A stretch of DNA of 64,000 bases from Ulota crispa (taxonomy: Eukaryota; Streptophyta; Bryopsida; Orthotrichales; Orthotrichaceae), in NCBI GenBank assembly GCA_963920765.1, contig OY987242.1, positions 30,900,002 through 30,964,001 of the forward strand, given 5' to 3'. The notes under the pieces were generated by a model. That model made no database searches. It saw nothing but the letters and a program-made list of their open reading frames with translations, and was not told the DNA's origin. The position numbers and the translations under genes are program-made. Positions 46,963-58,488 of the stretch are shown in pieces. Numbering within the stretch: position 1 is the stretch's first letter; each line of letters begins with the position of its first letter.

Positions 46963-48278
46963 CTATACTAAGCATGTTTGTACCAAAGTGAATTTTTGGG
47001 CCACTGAATAGACTTTGTACCAAATGTTGTGATTTTGAGCATTTTGTTTCTTGGTAAAAATAAGTTCAAAACCAACAAGCTTAGTATGGAGGTTAATGAC
47101 TAAGGGATCAAAGACACCATGCTTCCTAAAGGAAGAATACTCAGCATACAAGGCTTCTAACCATTGGGGCTAGTCAAAACCTGCTTTGGCGTCATCTAGT
47201 GTCACAAGATAGAACTAGAAGTAGTAATCCGAGTGACGAAGGTGAGTACAAAGTTAGTTTTGGTTGGGGTACAGATGAAAGATTGATCAAAGTAAAAAGG
47301 AAACAAGAGATCATTACAAAGACTGAGAGGGTCGGTCCGGAGCACTTTGGAAGAAGGTAGGACTGAGTCTAGGTCAAGGCTATGCTTTTGATACAAAATA
47401 GTGATTGGTGAAGGACCAATACTAGGGAGTGGGTTGCTAGTGACCCTAGTGGTATTATTGAAACCATCAGGTAATTTTTTAGCAAGGAACTTGAGCTACA
47501 GAAGCTTAGAAACTTCTGAATCAACAAAGGCAATTCGAGGATTAGAGTTCACAGTGAAGGTCTCTAAAGCCCAAAACTCCAAACCGGGACTAGGTTTGGG
47601 GATTGCTATGGATGGAAACTGGATTTCCTCAAATTAACAATTTTGGAATCGGGTTCTTTAAAGAGTCCCGACTAAAGGATTGACATAGCAAATAATACTA
47701 GAGGAATCAAAGCCTACATATATATCATCTTGACAATGACTACCAATTGACTTCCTATGAGGCTCTGCTATGGAGACGCAAACACAGCACCCAAAGGTTC
47801 TTAAATGAACAATATTAGGAACTTGTCATGATGCTAGCTCTAAGGGAGAATGATCATTGAGCAAAGTAGAATGGAACTTAAGGAAAGTAACTGCATGGAG
47901 CAGTGTATGGCTCCAAAAGTTAGAAGGCAGTTTGACATGTATAAAAAGAGGTCGCGTAATAAATTGAATCTTCTTAATAAAAGCTTTAGCTACACCATTT
48001 TGAGAACGTTCATAAGGGACAGAATTAGTTAAGGTAATATTTGATGCTACACAATAATCCTCAAACTTTTGAGATTTGAATTCCTTAGGGTTGTTCATTT
48101 TTAGAGTTTTCATAGGGCTATCAAGATAATGAGTTCGGAACTTAAGTAGCATAGCTAATAGTTTTGCAAAGACCATGTTTTTAGTACTCAAGAATGAGAC
48201 CTCAAAATGTATTCTAGAAGCATCAACAAGGACTAAAAAGTACTTGAGGATCTTGATGGAGGATTGATGGGTCCACAA
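46963..48278 (-). pseudogene. Ty1-copia integrase to RT N-terminus remnant, native orientation
   Basis: Identical in content to 45230-46488 but on -, the direction of gag and the LTRs. It continues through the central loop into further RT sequence (VGFELIFTKKQNAQNHNIWY KV..VAQKFT), which shows that this arm plus loop is the original arrangement and the left arm the copy. It carries the same replaced integrase catalytic residues. Confidence 0.8.
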
Positions 48279-48295
48279 ACATCACCTTATAGTTT

Positions 48296-48837
48296 TTGAA
48301 GTCTTGGTGGCAACTTTGTTGGTATTTTCTACCGCGATGGCCTTTGGATCAATTTTCTTTGAGAGCAGGTAGCATAGTCACCTACCTTGTTGGCATCACT
48401 TTGGCAAACTTCATGTCATGTCTCTTCACTTTGAAGAAGACTACCGGTTTTGTTGTTATTACAGTATATGTGGATGACCTTAACTTTGTAGGCACCCCGG
48501 ACACTTGTAAGCATGCCATGAGTTTACTTACTACTCAATTTGAGATGAAGTTGCTAGGCAAGACTACTTTCTACCTAGGATTTCAAGTGGTTTATTTACT
48601 TGATGGGAGTATTTTTCTCCATCAAATCACTTATATTCAAACCTTGTTGAAGAGGTTCCATGTGGACCAAGCTAGTCCATTTTCCACCCTCTTGATGGGG
48701 CAAAGTAGAACATTTGATAATCTCTACCGTCCTTGCAAGGAGGAGGAAGAGGAGTTCTATGACAGGAACATGTATCTCGCAACCGTAGAAGCTCTTTTGT
48801 ACTTATCTACATACACACGCCCGGATATTTCCTTTGC
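48296..48837 (+). pseudogene. Ty1-copia RT C-terminal part, inverted copy
   Basis: Identical translation to 45212-44671 (YVDD box, TYTRPDISFAT) on the opposite strand. At 48837 the match stops and the sequence changes directly into gag read from the other strand. The open frame that runs on to 48970 beyond the junction is chance. Confidence 0.85.
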
Positions 48838-49496
48838 CACGTGGTTTTTGTGCCGCTATCTCCATAATATGTACTTCCTTCATAGGTTTTGGATTCAATG
48901 TTCCTTAATAGAAGTAGCGGTTGCTTCTCCACATGCAAAAGATGAGACATTAACTTGGACTGAGTTTTGAAATTCATATTGCGGTACTATTGGACTAGAA
49001 TAGCAGAAGCAAGAGTTAAGGTAGATAGCGTCTTATCTATGAGTTCCTTCTCCTCAATTTTCTCTCAACAGAGTCGCAGTTAGGCTACAATGCGATGAAG
49101 CTATGTGTTGAAAGCCAAGAACTGAAAGAAGTCCTTAACCCTCATATGAATCCAATCATTACAAGTTTGAATGAGGAAGATAGTCTTCTCATGATGAAAC
49201 CTAGCCTCCAATTGTTGCCACAGGTTGTATGGGTTATTCGCTTCAATGTATTGTTGGCGAAGTTAGATATCCAGGTGTCTCCTCATAATGAAGAGTGCCT
49301 TCCACTTTGACGGTGCTAAGAGGTACACCGGTGTTGTTGACTGCAAAGTAGCCTCCAATTCTTCCGCGAAAAGGTATGACTTTGCATCAATGCTCCATTC
49401 GAGGTAGTTGCTTCCATCTGCTTCCAGAGCTTTAAATAGGAGAGGTTGCACCCGTGCATTGTTGTCTTTGACCCTCTTTAGTGTAAGCGTAGCCAT
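48838..49496 (-). pseudogene. Ty1-copia gag remnant
   Basis: From ATG at 49494-49496: MATLTLKRVKDNNARVQPLL, then ALEADGSNYLEWSIDAKSYL, the usual start of plant copia gag. An in-frame TAA follows HLDI at about 49263. The frame continues with LRQQYIEANNPYNLWQQLEA and reaches NIESKTYEGSTYYGDSGT near the inverted-repeat junction, typical of the end of copia gag. The protease region is not recognisable. Confidence 0.85.
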
Positions 49497-49711
49497 GTTT
49501 AGAGATAAAGTAAAACAAAGCAAGAGGGAGAGCAACAAGAACATAAAACTAATCTCCAGAAGCAGTATTCATAGCAACACAGCTCCAATGCTGTATGTTA
49601 CTGTAGAAAGCACAAGCAAAAATGCAAAAGCAAGAAGCTATTTTATAACTATGCTATAACAAAAGCAAGATGCTATAGAGAGAAATATAGAGCCTTGTGC
49701 TGATAATGTAT

Positions 49712-49992
49712 TGTGATAAAGCTACAAACTCTAAGGAAACCAAATATACAGGAGAATAAAATAACATGCAAATATAATAGAAATATAAAACTTCTCACAA
49801 TTGTGTTCAACTCTGGAGGGAGAGTTGCATTTTATACTATAATCCCACCTTGGGAGGTGGAGTCAACATAGAGTTAACATAAGCCCATTTTACTTTGGGC
49901 GGATATAGAAACTACAGATTGTTTTTAAATTAACTGGTCCTAATTGCTAATTAACTATTAGTTAACTGCTAGGACCCGGGTATGACCACCCA
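49712..49992 (-). mobile_element. Ty1-copia LTR (5' LTR of the element)
   Basis: Starts TGTGATAAAG and ends GACCACCCA on +. Next to it, on -, comes attatcagcacaagg, which resembles a tRNA-iMet primer-binding site (TATCAG..C) and fixes this as the 5' LTR. No 5-bp target duplication was found at the outer ends (aaatg versus atcgt), in line with rearrangement. Confidence 0.8.
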
Positions 49993-50457
49993 ATCGTGTT
50001 TTAGTTGTATTAATCCTTTTAACCTCTCGATTCATCTCTTGGTATGATTTGAACTTTGAAGTATCGAAGAGATGAATTACAAATTACAAAATGAAATAAT
50101 TTAATTACTGGTTTTTGAAATTAAGATGTAAAGTTGAGTTTTAAAACCACGTCCATCATGTTAGATATGACATTTGTATCATCAGTATTTATAAAATAAA
50201 ATCCAAAGCATAATACTTAATAATACTTTTGAATTTGTTTGCATCTTGAGCACAAACAGTTTTAGAGTATAATTAGTTGCAATAGATTTGTGATTTCAAG
50301 AATATAATTAGGGTTTTTTTTTTTTTTTTTCTTTGATATTTTGTTGAGAAATTCATTTGTGAAGCATGCTTTTTAAAATTCCTTTTTGGATTGTAAAAGA
50401 TGTGCTCTTGAACTTGGTATTCCGCAAGTTTTCAATTCATAGAATACACAAATTTTA
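49993..50457. other. AT-rich intergenic sequence
   Basis: No gene or element recognised. Contains a 22-base T run near 50310. Confidence 0.4.
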
Positions 50458-50768
50458 GGGAAAATTTCATGGATACCCCTCAAGTTTGCAATAATTTCAT
50501 AGATACTCTTGCTTTTCAAGAAATTTCATAGACATCCTTGTACCAAGATTTTCAAATGCTTTTTTGTTTTGCATGCCACTTCCATTCTTCCTTTGTGCGT
50601 AAGCATAATAAGGAAGAAGTAGTGTGCGCACAAAGGGAGAAGAGAAGTGGCATGCACAGCAACAAAACACTTGAAAATTTTGGTCCAAGGGTATCTGTGA
50701 AATTTCTGAAAAAGCAAGGGTATCCGTGAAATTACTACAAACTTGAGGGGTATCCATGAAATTTTCCC
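50458..50768. mobile_element. Fold-back MITE with 9-bp flanks (Mutator-like), 311 bp
   Basis: Ends GGGAAAATTTCATGGATACC and complement. Flanks caaatttta (50449-50457) and taaatttta (50769-50777) differ at one of nine positions. Arms pair over most of the element. Short open frames on both strands are by-products. Confidence 0.75.
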
Positions 50769-51597
50769 TAAATTTTAAAGATAATGCGTCTTAATTCATG
50801 AGCATAAAACCAAGGTGGATGAAAAATGCATCATTTGGAAATTAAAAAATGACTTTCAACTCTTCTATAAAATGAAATGGAAACACATAGTCTAAGAAAA
50901 CATTTTGAAATTTTTATTTCAAATTTTAAAATAAATAAATAAACTTGAATAAATTTATATGGGACGATTCAAATCTTGTGGCTTATTGTTAACTAACAAT
51001 CTTAGTTGTTACTTATTTAAAAGAGCATCAAATGTTAGATTCTAGTATTTAAGAAAAATTCTTTAACATACACAAATATTGTGTTAATGAGATCTAATTA
51101 ACACATATAGACAAACTCACAACTTCAAGTGAAATCCAAGAACAGCGTTTAAGTTTATGTAAATTTTGAATACAATATTTGTAAAAGATTAAAGCCAATT
51201 GGCAGATTTTCGAAAATTGTAATCCATTATTATCTTATTGTAAATTTGAATGATTTGCAATAGATAATAACTGTGTTCCAATAAAAACACATTTTGTATT
51301 TGAATTTACTAGACATTGACATCATGTTTGCTCATGAATTATTCTACCTGAGATTAAACTTACATCCAACTTTTTCATTGTTTCACTTTATTCTAAGTCT
51401 AAATTACACATTACACTATTGTGATAATACAATGTTAAATTTTGGATTGACAATAAAGAAACTCTGGAAGCATGAAGACGCTTTAAAATACTTTCCACAT
51501 TTTTTGAACTCCTCATTATTAAGTTTGTATGGAAGTTTTTGTGACAACATTTGAAGAAAACCATCTATTACATGTGACGTTTCTATGTTCACTTTAA
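50769..51597. other. AT-rich intergenic sequence
   Basis: Nothing recognisable as a gene or element. Confidence 0.4.
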
Positions 51598-52316
51598 CCC
51601 CTAAAGGACCACTTGTCCCTACGGGGGACAAATGGGATTTTGGGCATGTATTTAAGGCTAAACTACTTTGTTTAATTTTTTGAAACTTTTACAAAAGATG
51701 GAAAGTTCAAAGATCTGTGTGGGCATATTATTTTTTCCTCATTCCGACATTTATTGAAGAAGTTCAAACTAAGTTTATGAGAATTCTAGTTTGGCGGGCA
51801 GCCCAAAACTTCTTTAAAAATTGCACTTTTTCAAAATAAAAATTTGAGGTTAGTTCTTTAGACTTACATATATGTGGGGGGCTTTGAATCATTCAATTCT
51901 AATTGATGAGATGAAAGTTATGAGAAGTTTTACTTTGCGAGTAGGTGTGGAAAATCTCAAAACTATGCCTACACGCAAACTAAAACTTCTCATAACTTTT
52001 ATCTTGTCAATTAGAATTTAATGACTCAAAGCTTCCCACATATACATAAGTCTAAAGAACTAACCTCAAATTTTTTATTTTTAAAAAGTGCAATTTTTAA
52101 AGAAGTTTTTGAGCTACCTGCCAAACTAAAATTCTCATAAACTTAACTTTAACTTCTTCAATAAATGTCAGAATGGGGAAAAAATAAGATGCCCACACAG
52201 ACCTATGAATTCCTCATCTTTCATAAAAGTTTCAAAAAATTACACAAAGTAGTTTAGCCATAAGTACATGCCCAAAATCCCATTTATCCCCATAGGGACA
52301 AGTGGTCCTTTAGGGG
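51598..52316. mobile_element. TTAA-flanked long hairpin, 719 bp
   Basis: TTAA at 51594-51597 and 52317-52320. Ends CCCCTAAAGGACCACTTG and complement. The arms of about 350 bp each match almost throughout (gggacaaatgggattttgggcatgta, aactactttg, gtgtgggcat, aagaagtt, aaacttctttaaaaattgca and their complements). It is the most complete fold-back of the group. Confidence 0.95.
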
Positions 52317-52320
52317 TTAA

Positions 52321-53274
52321 CACAAATTATTCAATTTTTTCTAAAATCTCACTGAAATCTTATAAATTCATATTAGATATAACGTAAAATATTCACCTAA
52401 TATGGAAATCATCTTCTACTGCAAAAGCAGAATAAGCACAAAGTTAACATAGAACAAATTCGAAGCTAGGCATATCCATTCTCTATTTGGGATATGATAA
52501 TGAAGAAGATGGTTTGAAAGAAGTTTGAATACGCATGAAAAAATGAAAATTATCATGGGTAAAAAAAACTATGGTAGAACTACATTGTAAGTTACAAAAT
52601 CTTCAAATCCTCTTCAAAGTTGTTGAATTTTGTGGTATTCCTCCATTTGCATAGATCTTGTTAAGGTAAAAAGAATTTTTTTTGCGATTAGCCGGCCCCA
52701 TAGTAGGTACACATTTCTTTTTGTATCTTAAGATTTTGACCTCATTTTGCAATTAGAATAGAAAAATTTATTATAATCTTAAATGGGCTCCTATTTAGAC
52801 ATAAAAATGCCGCCCAATCGTGAATTCAACTACACGTGTTCAACGATGAGGTGAAATGACATAGTTGCTTGTGCGCTTCGTATTCCTACCACCACCATGT
52901 ACAAATCACCAATACAAATTACTAGTAATCCCTTTGTCATCCACATTTTAGTAGTTAATATTGTTAAGGGACATACCTACGTTGGTCCAAACATGTTTGA
53001 ACTCATAAGATTTTGTCCAAAAAAAACCCAGTTACTACAATCATCTATGTTAATAAAAGAACAGCGTTTAGTCAGTTAGGGCCTATCATAAAATAGTGTT
53101 CAATCAGTTGGAGTGGGGCATAAGTTAGGTTTGGGCATGATTAGGATTGCAAAGTTATAAATGGATAAAATAAAATCACCTAAGACTATCTTTTATCTAC
53201 TTCACTAAATATTAACAACAAGTCATTGGCAGTTACACCGTCATTGGCAATTGCATCACAACTTTCTCTCAGCC
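52321..53274. other. AT-rich intergenic sequence
   Basis: No gene or element ends recognised. Confidence 0.4.
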
Positions 53275-53462
53275 AAAAGAGGGCACAGGGATAAGGGGGC
53301 ATAAGGATAAGGGGGCATGAGGACAAGGGGACATGGAGATAGGAGGACACAAGGATAAAGGGGCATGGGGATAAGGGGGCATAGAGATAGAGACATGGGG
53401 ATAGAGCGCACTAGAATATGGGGGCACAAGGATTGGGGAGCATGGGGATAGGGGGTGGGGGG
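53275..53462. repeat. GGCATGGGGATAAGGG-type minisatellite
   Basis: About ten imperfect units of 17-23 bp (ggggcataaggataaggg, gggcatggggataagggg, gggcacaaggattggg), strongly purine-biased on +. Confidence 0.85.
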
Positions 53463-53824
53463 TATAAACCCATCAATACGACAGGCAACATACTAGTATC
53501 ATATAAAATGTTAGTATTAGAGGGTCAAAATCAGTGTAACCCACAATGGTGCAAAGCTTCACGTGCACCAAATCACCCTCCTAAAAGGCCTTTGCCAAAT
53601 TAAAACCAAACAATCATCAAAGCTTACATCATAAGGAACTTCAATTCACATGCTTGTGAATTCCACAACAAAAAATCCAACAAATCAAAGCACACCCTAG
53701 TTGAAAAGAAAAATGGAGAAGGGATCATCACAAAGTTCAAAGGATTGAACTTGACTTTTGCCTATTTTGAACCTTATCATGAATTCTCTCTCCCATTCTC
53801 ATCAACCATCGTTTTTCTAGTTAA

Positions 53825-54761
53825 CCCCTAAAGGCCCAGCTGTCCCCTCGGGGGACAGTTGAGATTTCGGGCATGTGCCTATAGCTAATCTAGTTTTTGT
53901 GATTTTTTTAAACTTTTATTAAAGGTGTGGAATTTCAAGACCTACCCGAGAATCTAATTTTTTCATCATTTTGACATTTGGCAAAGAAGTTGTGCAAGGA
54001 TTTCTGCTGCCCGGGAGAGGGAGGGCAATCTGGGCAGCCCAAAAACTTCTTAAAAATTTGTATTTTTTAAAAATAGAAATCTGAAATTGGTTCTTTAGAT
54101 TTTTTTTATATGTGGGAAGCTTTGAATCATTCAACTTCAATCAATGAGATGAAAGTTATGAGATGTTTTAGTTTGTGGGCAGTTATGGATTCTCTACTCT
54201 AAAATAAACTTTGAGGTCTTTTGTTTTCCACAATTTTTAATATTTTGGAAAAAAAAACTAAACCTAAGGAAGTAGATTGTTTATCACAACATTACTACCG
54301 TTGGAATTTTCATTTTTTCATTTCAATAAATAAATTCTTAACAATTTAGTGATTTGATTCATTCTCCACTTCTTTTTACTTACTATTTTCCCCCATGTGT
54401 TGTATAGTTCCAATTGATTTGAAAATTCTTCCACACATACCTAACTTGGTCTGCTACATGGATAAAATAAACCTCAACTTTGTGTAGAGTAATTTTCTTC
54501 ATGTAAGTGTGGATAAAGGCTTCTGAACTTTTTTGGATAGCACAAACAAAAACCTTTTTTTTCACTTTAGATGTAAATATCTCCCTCCTCTCCATTTACA
54601 ATGACTTGATTTTTTCCCAAAAATACCTTTTCTAGTGTAAGACAAAATCCTATGCTTGGATTTACAAAACAAACTTTATTTCCTACTTTTCTACTTATTC
54701 CCCTCAAAGTGACAGTTAACAGTGAAAAGTCACTGGAGAAAACTGCCTGGGCCTTTAGGGG
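53825..54761. mobile_element. TTAA-flanked element, 937 bp
   Basis: TTAA at 53821-53824 and 54762-54765. Ends CCCCTAAAGGCCCAGCTG and CTGCCTGGGCCTTTAGGGG. Left part resembles 51598 (gggacagttgagatttcgggcatgtg); the right part resembles 19591 inverted. A composite member of the ~900-bp family. Confidence 0.85.
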
Positions 54762-55128
54762 TTAAAGTATTGCATTATGACCATGCAACGAACAACTTGA
54801 CACACTCGTGAAAGCCTACGTACAAACTAGTACACCTCCAACAAGGTGGGGGTTTTGGTATATAAAATTAAAGTAAACACACATCCTCCTTGTCAAAAAG
54901 AGTACACGACTGAACATGAAGACCAAGGGTCGATTTGAGTTACTCATACAAAGTCCCGAAAATGTACACCAAGTACAAATACAAATTGAGTTTTCGATAT
55001 ATGAGGGTAAGTCCTCCCCGTTCTCTTCCAAAATGTACACCTTTTGAACATGAGAATCAAGGGTCTATTTTTGTTTTTTTGGCTCTAAACAACAAAAGAG
55101 GAAACTTGGCATTGAGAGAAGCTACCTA

Positions 55129-55241
55129 TGTTCACAATTGGTGTTACAAGGGATATTAGAAATACAAATATAATCTAAAGGTGTGTCCAAATGCACCTAA
55201 TTTTTCTTTACTAATACCCTTCCTAACATCAAGTGTGAACA
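55129..55241. mobile_element. TGTTCACA hairpin MITE, 113 bp, copy 1
   Basis: Ends TGTTCACAATTGG and AAGTGTGAACA, flanked by TA on each side (55127-55128, 55242-55243). The second copy at 56179-56291 has the same length and lies inverted. Confidence 0.7.
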
Positions 55242-55267
55242 TAGGGAAGTTTAAGTAGGTACCTTAA

Positions 55268-56170
55268 CCCTTAATGATCACACACATTTTCTCAAAATTC
55301 ACTAGAAATCAGGGCAGTAAAATTAAATGTGCATTTGAATCAAATATGGACCCAATTTGAATAATCCAACTGTACAAATGTGAAGGACATCTTGTTTGTT
55401 GTAATGTGTCAAAATTTCAGCTAGATCTACCGTTGGAGGTGAAACATTATAATGATTGAGTGAGCCGTATATAAAAAATCTCTAGTTTTTCATGCTTGTG
55501 TGGTTTTGAATGTTAATGCTTCATGCAAGCTTTGGTTGAGAAGAGCCTTACATTTCTAGAAAGCAAGGTGTCCCACCTTTCCAACAAGACTAGTTTCACA
55601 CAAAATAGACAAAAATAGCAATCATGAGGTGTAGCTAAGTGGACAAAAAGGGTCAAAAATCCTATTTTCTTTGCTACCCTAAAACAATTCTACAAGAAAT
55701 TTGATAATTGTTATGGAAAATTTGATCGGTGAAAGCAATCAAGAATTGGCCTTAAATGTAGGATGAATTTTTTAAAGAAAATGATGGTATCATTTCAATG
55801 GATTTTCAAATACTACAATTGTACTACTATTGTATAGAGAAACAATACAAGCGTATTCTTTAAGCAATTTGAATTTTTTTAAGATTGCACAATTGAAATG
55901 TGGCATTCTTCTTGGATGCTTGGTGTATTGTGTTGTTGCTTTGATCCATCTTTGACCAAATATGTATATGTATTTTGAGGACATGATGTATAAACACCAT
56001 TATTTATCAACTCACATATCTGCTTCCATTGTTGTTTCTTGGGTTGGATGCAAAATTCTTGTGATCACAAGCGTTCTTCAAGATCATTTTCCAAATTATT
56101 GAGCGATTTTATTGTATAGGCCAAAAACTACTTTCCCAAACCAAAATATGGTTCAATGGTCTCTAAAGGG
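55268..56170. mobile_element. TTAA-flanked element, 903 bp
   Basis: TTAA at 55264-55267 and 56171-56174. Ends CCCTTAATGATC and GGTCTCTAAAGGG; inverted similarity is limited to the ends. It lies between two inverted 113-bp MITEs. Confidence 0.65.
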
Positions 56171-56178
56171 TTAAGGTA

Positions 56179-56291
56179 TGTTCACACTTCATGTTAAGAG
56201 TGGTAATAACAAAGGAAAATTAGATGTATTTGGACACACCTTTAGACTACATTCATATTTTTGATACCCCTCTTAACACCAAGTGTGAACA
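56179..56291. mobile_element. TGTTCACA hairpin MITE, 113 bp, copy 2
   Basis: Ends TGTTCACACTTCATG and CAAGTGTGAACA; TA at the left (56177-56178), GA at the right. Its complement aligns with 55129-55241 (ctaaaggtgtgtccaaat block). Confidence 0.7.
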
Positions 56292-56597
56292 GACCTTTAC
56301 TCAAAAAAATCAACAAGAGTCAAAGTGCTACAATGCAAGATAGTATAAACCAACAAAGACCTAATAACCATATCAGCTTTTCATAACACCCCTCACTAAG
56401 TTGAAACTCTTTATACCTATGAACAAAAAGATCTTTGGACAAAAGTTGCAAAAACAAGTTAAAACTATTATTTGCCAAAAAAAAAAATATCAACAACATT
56501 CAAAATCGTCAACTCTTTGACATTTTTGACCAATAATTTGTTGGTCTATGGTATCCCGCACTATACAAGGGCAATGAGCCTCCTGCTGCTTGTTAAT
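56292..56597. other. 3' flank of the small membrane protein gene
   Basis: No element ends or gene recognised; probably includes the 3'UTR of the - strand gene ending at 56598. Confidence 0.4.
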
Positions 56598-56885
56598 TCA
56601 CACAAGGTCCCAGAAAATGCACGCTGACTTGTTTTGAACTTCTCTTTCCCACCGAACCGTAGTATCAACAAGGAGCACCTGGATGCTTTGCAAGTGCTGC
56701 ATCATTGCTAGCGACGCAGCTCCTCCGAGCTGCAACATTTGCTTCGCAAACACACAGCACGACAACACCAGCACGGTGCTGAGGATCCCCGCCACCACGC
56801 CGGAGCAGAACTGCCGCCAATCCGTCACATCCTCTTCCACCACGAACGGCTTACTCTTCTTACTCTTCGTCTTCTTCGCGTTCAT
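56598..56885 (-). CDS. Small single-span membrane protein, 95 residues, unidentified
   Basis: One exon from ATG at 56883-56885 to TGA at 56598-56600. It starts with a basic stretch (MNAKKTKSKKSKPFVVEED), then a hydrophobic segment at about residues 28-47 (CSGVVAGILSTVLVLSCCVF) that is a good transmembrane helix, then an amphipathic region with Leu/Met repeats and a charged tail (RWEREVQNK). Base composition is richer in G+C than the surroundings and there is a matching GC-rich upstream region, which supports a real gene. The basic N-terminus before the span suggests a cytosolic N-terminus. I do not recognise the family. Confidence 0.6.
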   Translation of the reverse strand: MNAKKTKSKKSKPFVVEEDVTDWRQFCSGVVAGILSTVLVLSCCVFAKQMLQLGGAASLAMMQHLQSIQVLLVDTTVRWEREVQNKSACIFWDLV

Positions 56886-57006
56886 CGTTCACACCAGTCC
56901 TAATGATTCCTAACAATGATCTCTCCGCTCCGAAATTCGAAATTTCAAACGGGACGGTGCGAGCACGGATCATCACACCTGTGTCCAGCTTCATACAAAT
57001 CACCAG

Positions 57007-57072
57007 CTGAATTCAAACAGAAATAATGCGTGTGTACGAAGAGTTGAAAAGGCTACGAGCAGTAGACTCACC
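57007..57072 (-). other. Probable 66-bp 5'UTR intron of the small membrane protein gene
   Basis: On -, ggatatg|gtgagtct is a strong donor and tctgtttgaattcag|CTGG a strong acceptor, 66 bases apart. Splicing would join a GC-rich leader (about 57073-57500) to the segment carrying the start codon. The open frames on both strands of 57070-57580 have no domain and are best read as leader and promoter sequence. Confidence 0.5.
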
Positions 57073-57499
57073 ATATCCGAATTCGAAATTTGAGAGAGAA
57101 GTCGCCGAGGACGAGATTCAGTAGCTGCTCCAGTGCGATACGGATGGTTGATTGTCGCAAGCAATCGCGATTCGCTTGGCGCGCTCTTGGAATGGGCGAT
57201 CTTAGCATTGGCAGATTCGGATTTCGGAAGAAACCCCAATGCCAGGAGGAGCAGATGGTGCGAAGTGTTTCGTTTGGAAGAGCGAGGAGGCAGATCACTG
57301 ATGTAGCGGTGCAGAAATTCTGAGGGAGAGGAAAGCGAATGCTGAATGTGAATCCCGGGAGGAGCAGAATCCTCGACGTGAGTGGTTCGTTGAACTGTTC
57401 CTCGCAACCCCGCCTCCGGAGGTCCGAAGGCGACCGGGTGGAACGGGAATCTCGGGCTGTGCAGCTCGTGCACAGTTGCACACTCCTTGCAGGAGCCTG

Positions 57500-57832
57500 A
57501 CCAAGGTTTTTTTTTTGTTGGTTTTCTGACCAATGGCTGTGTGACATTTTTTGACAATGGTTTGTAGCTTGCAGGTTTCATCTCTATTTTGGTTGGAGTT
57601 GAAGGTGGCCCCTAAGAGCACCTTTCTATGGGCAATCAGATCCGGAGGCCCATCCAAGCTGATCTGGGCAAAATGACAAAAGAATTTTGGAATGTTCATA
57701 TTAGATAGAGTTTAGAAAGCAAATCTTTGATTTTGGGTCCAAGCCCTCCAACGATGTAGTTTGACTTTTACAAAATTGGCCCACTCAACGTCTAAGCCGG
57801 ACTCCTCTAGCCCCACATGAAAAGGTATCCTA
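57500..57832. other. Upstream flank, nothing recognised
   Basis: Sequence upstream of the GC-rich leader; may hold the promoter of the - strand gene. No element ends seen before 57833. Confidence 0.35.
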
Positions 57833-58171
57833 AGGTAGTATGCTTATATTTTGTTCACGTTGTAAAACCGTTCACCTCTCCAAATACATTTTGTCGGTAC
57901 ATGTTCTTAATCATAGTCTATCAACAATGTACATGGGACGTACATTTGAGGAGGTGGGCGGTTTTAGAGACCTATAACCTTTCCACTTCAAAATTTCATA
58001 ACTAATTCCATAAAATTCCATAAAATATGAAAAAACTTGGGATAGATGCTAACCTAGGATGCTAACTCCTCTTGTCTTTCAAGGAAAAATTAATGAAAAT
58101 TATTTCAAGAAGTTTGACCTCCCCAAATTTGGTTTCAACCTCTAGATGGACTATTTACAAGCACACTACCT
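57833..58171. mobile_element. TA-flanked MITE, AGGTAGT family, 339 bp
   Basis: Starts AGGTAGTATGCTTATA and ends AGCACACTACCT, flanked by TA (57831-57832, 58172-58173). Relative of 35586-35912 in the opposite orientation. Confidence 0.75.
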
Positions 58172-58488
58172 TATTCATGGATTTCTGCAGCATCATGGGT
58201 TTTTTTTTTGTAGGCAAAAAGTATTCATTGACCTTTTTTTGAAACATCCAAATAATCATTGGCATTACTTCATTATAGCATGGAATTGGATTAGGCAATA
58301 CCCTCGAGGCAATACCTCAAATAATCTTAAGTTGATGGTATTAATTTTCAATTTGATAAGAATTTTATGAAAGCCTAGGCTGCAATGCAATTTTCATTAT
58401 TACAATCCTGCATTTTTTGAAATTTTTAGCCCCTTTGGTTTCTATGGGCTTGAAGCTCACTTTTTTTTTTGAGGCAGTTGGGCCTTAA

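Larger units (their letters stand above)
44671..48837. repeat. Large near-identical inverted repeat within the retrotransposon
   Basis: Position x on the left pairs with 93508-x on the right over 44671-46429 and 47079-48837 (about 1.76 kb per arm). The 150-, 64- and 78-codon frames in the two arms translate identically. The unpaired centre is a 105-base loop (46430-46534), present a second time at 46974-47078 on the other side of the N gap. Confidence 0.9.

Noticed and set aside
57000..57699. Several 77-193-codon frames on both strands
   Set aside because: They lie in a GC-rich leader/promoter region where stop codons are rare; none shows a family feature.
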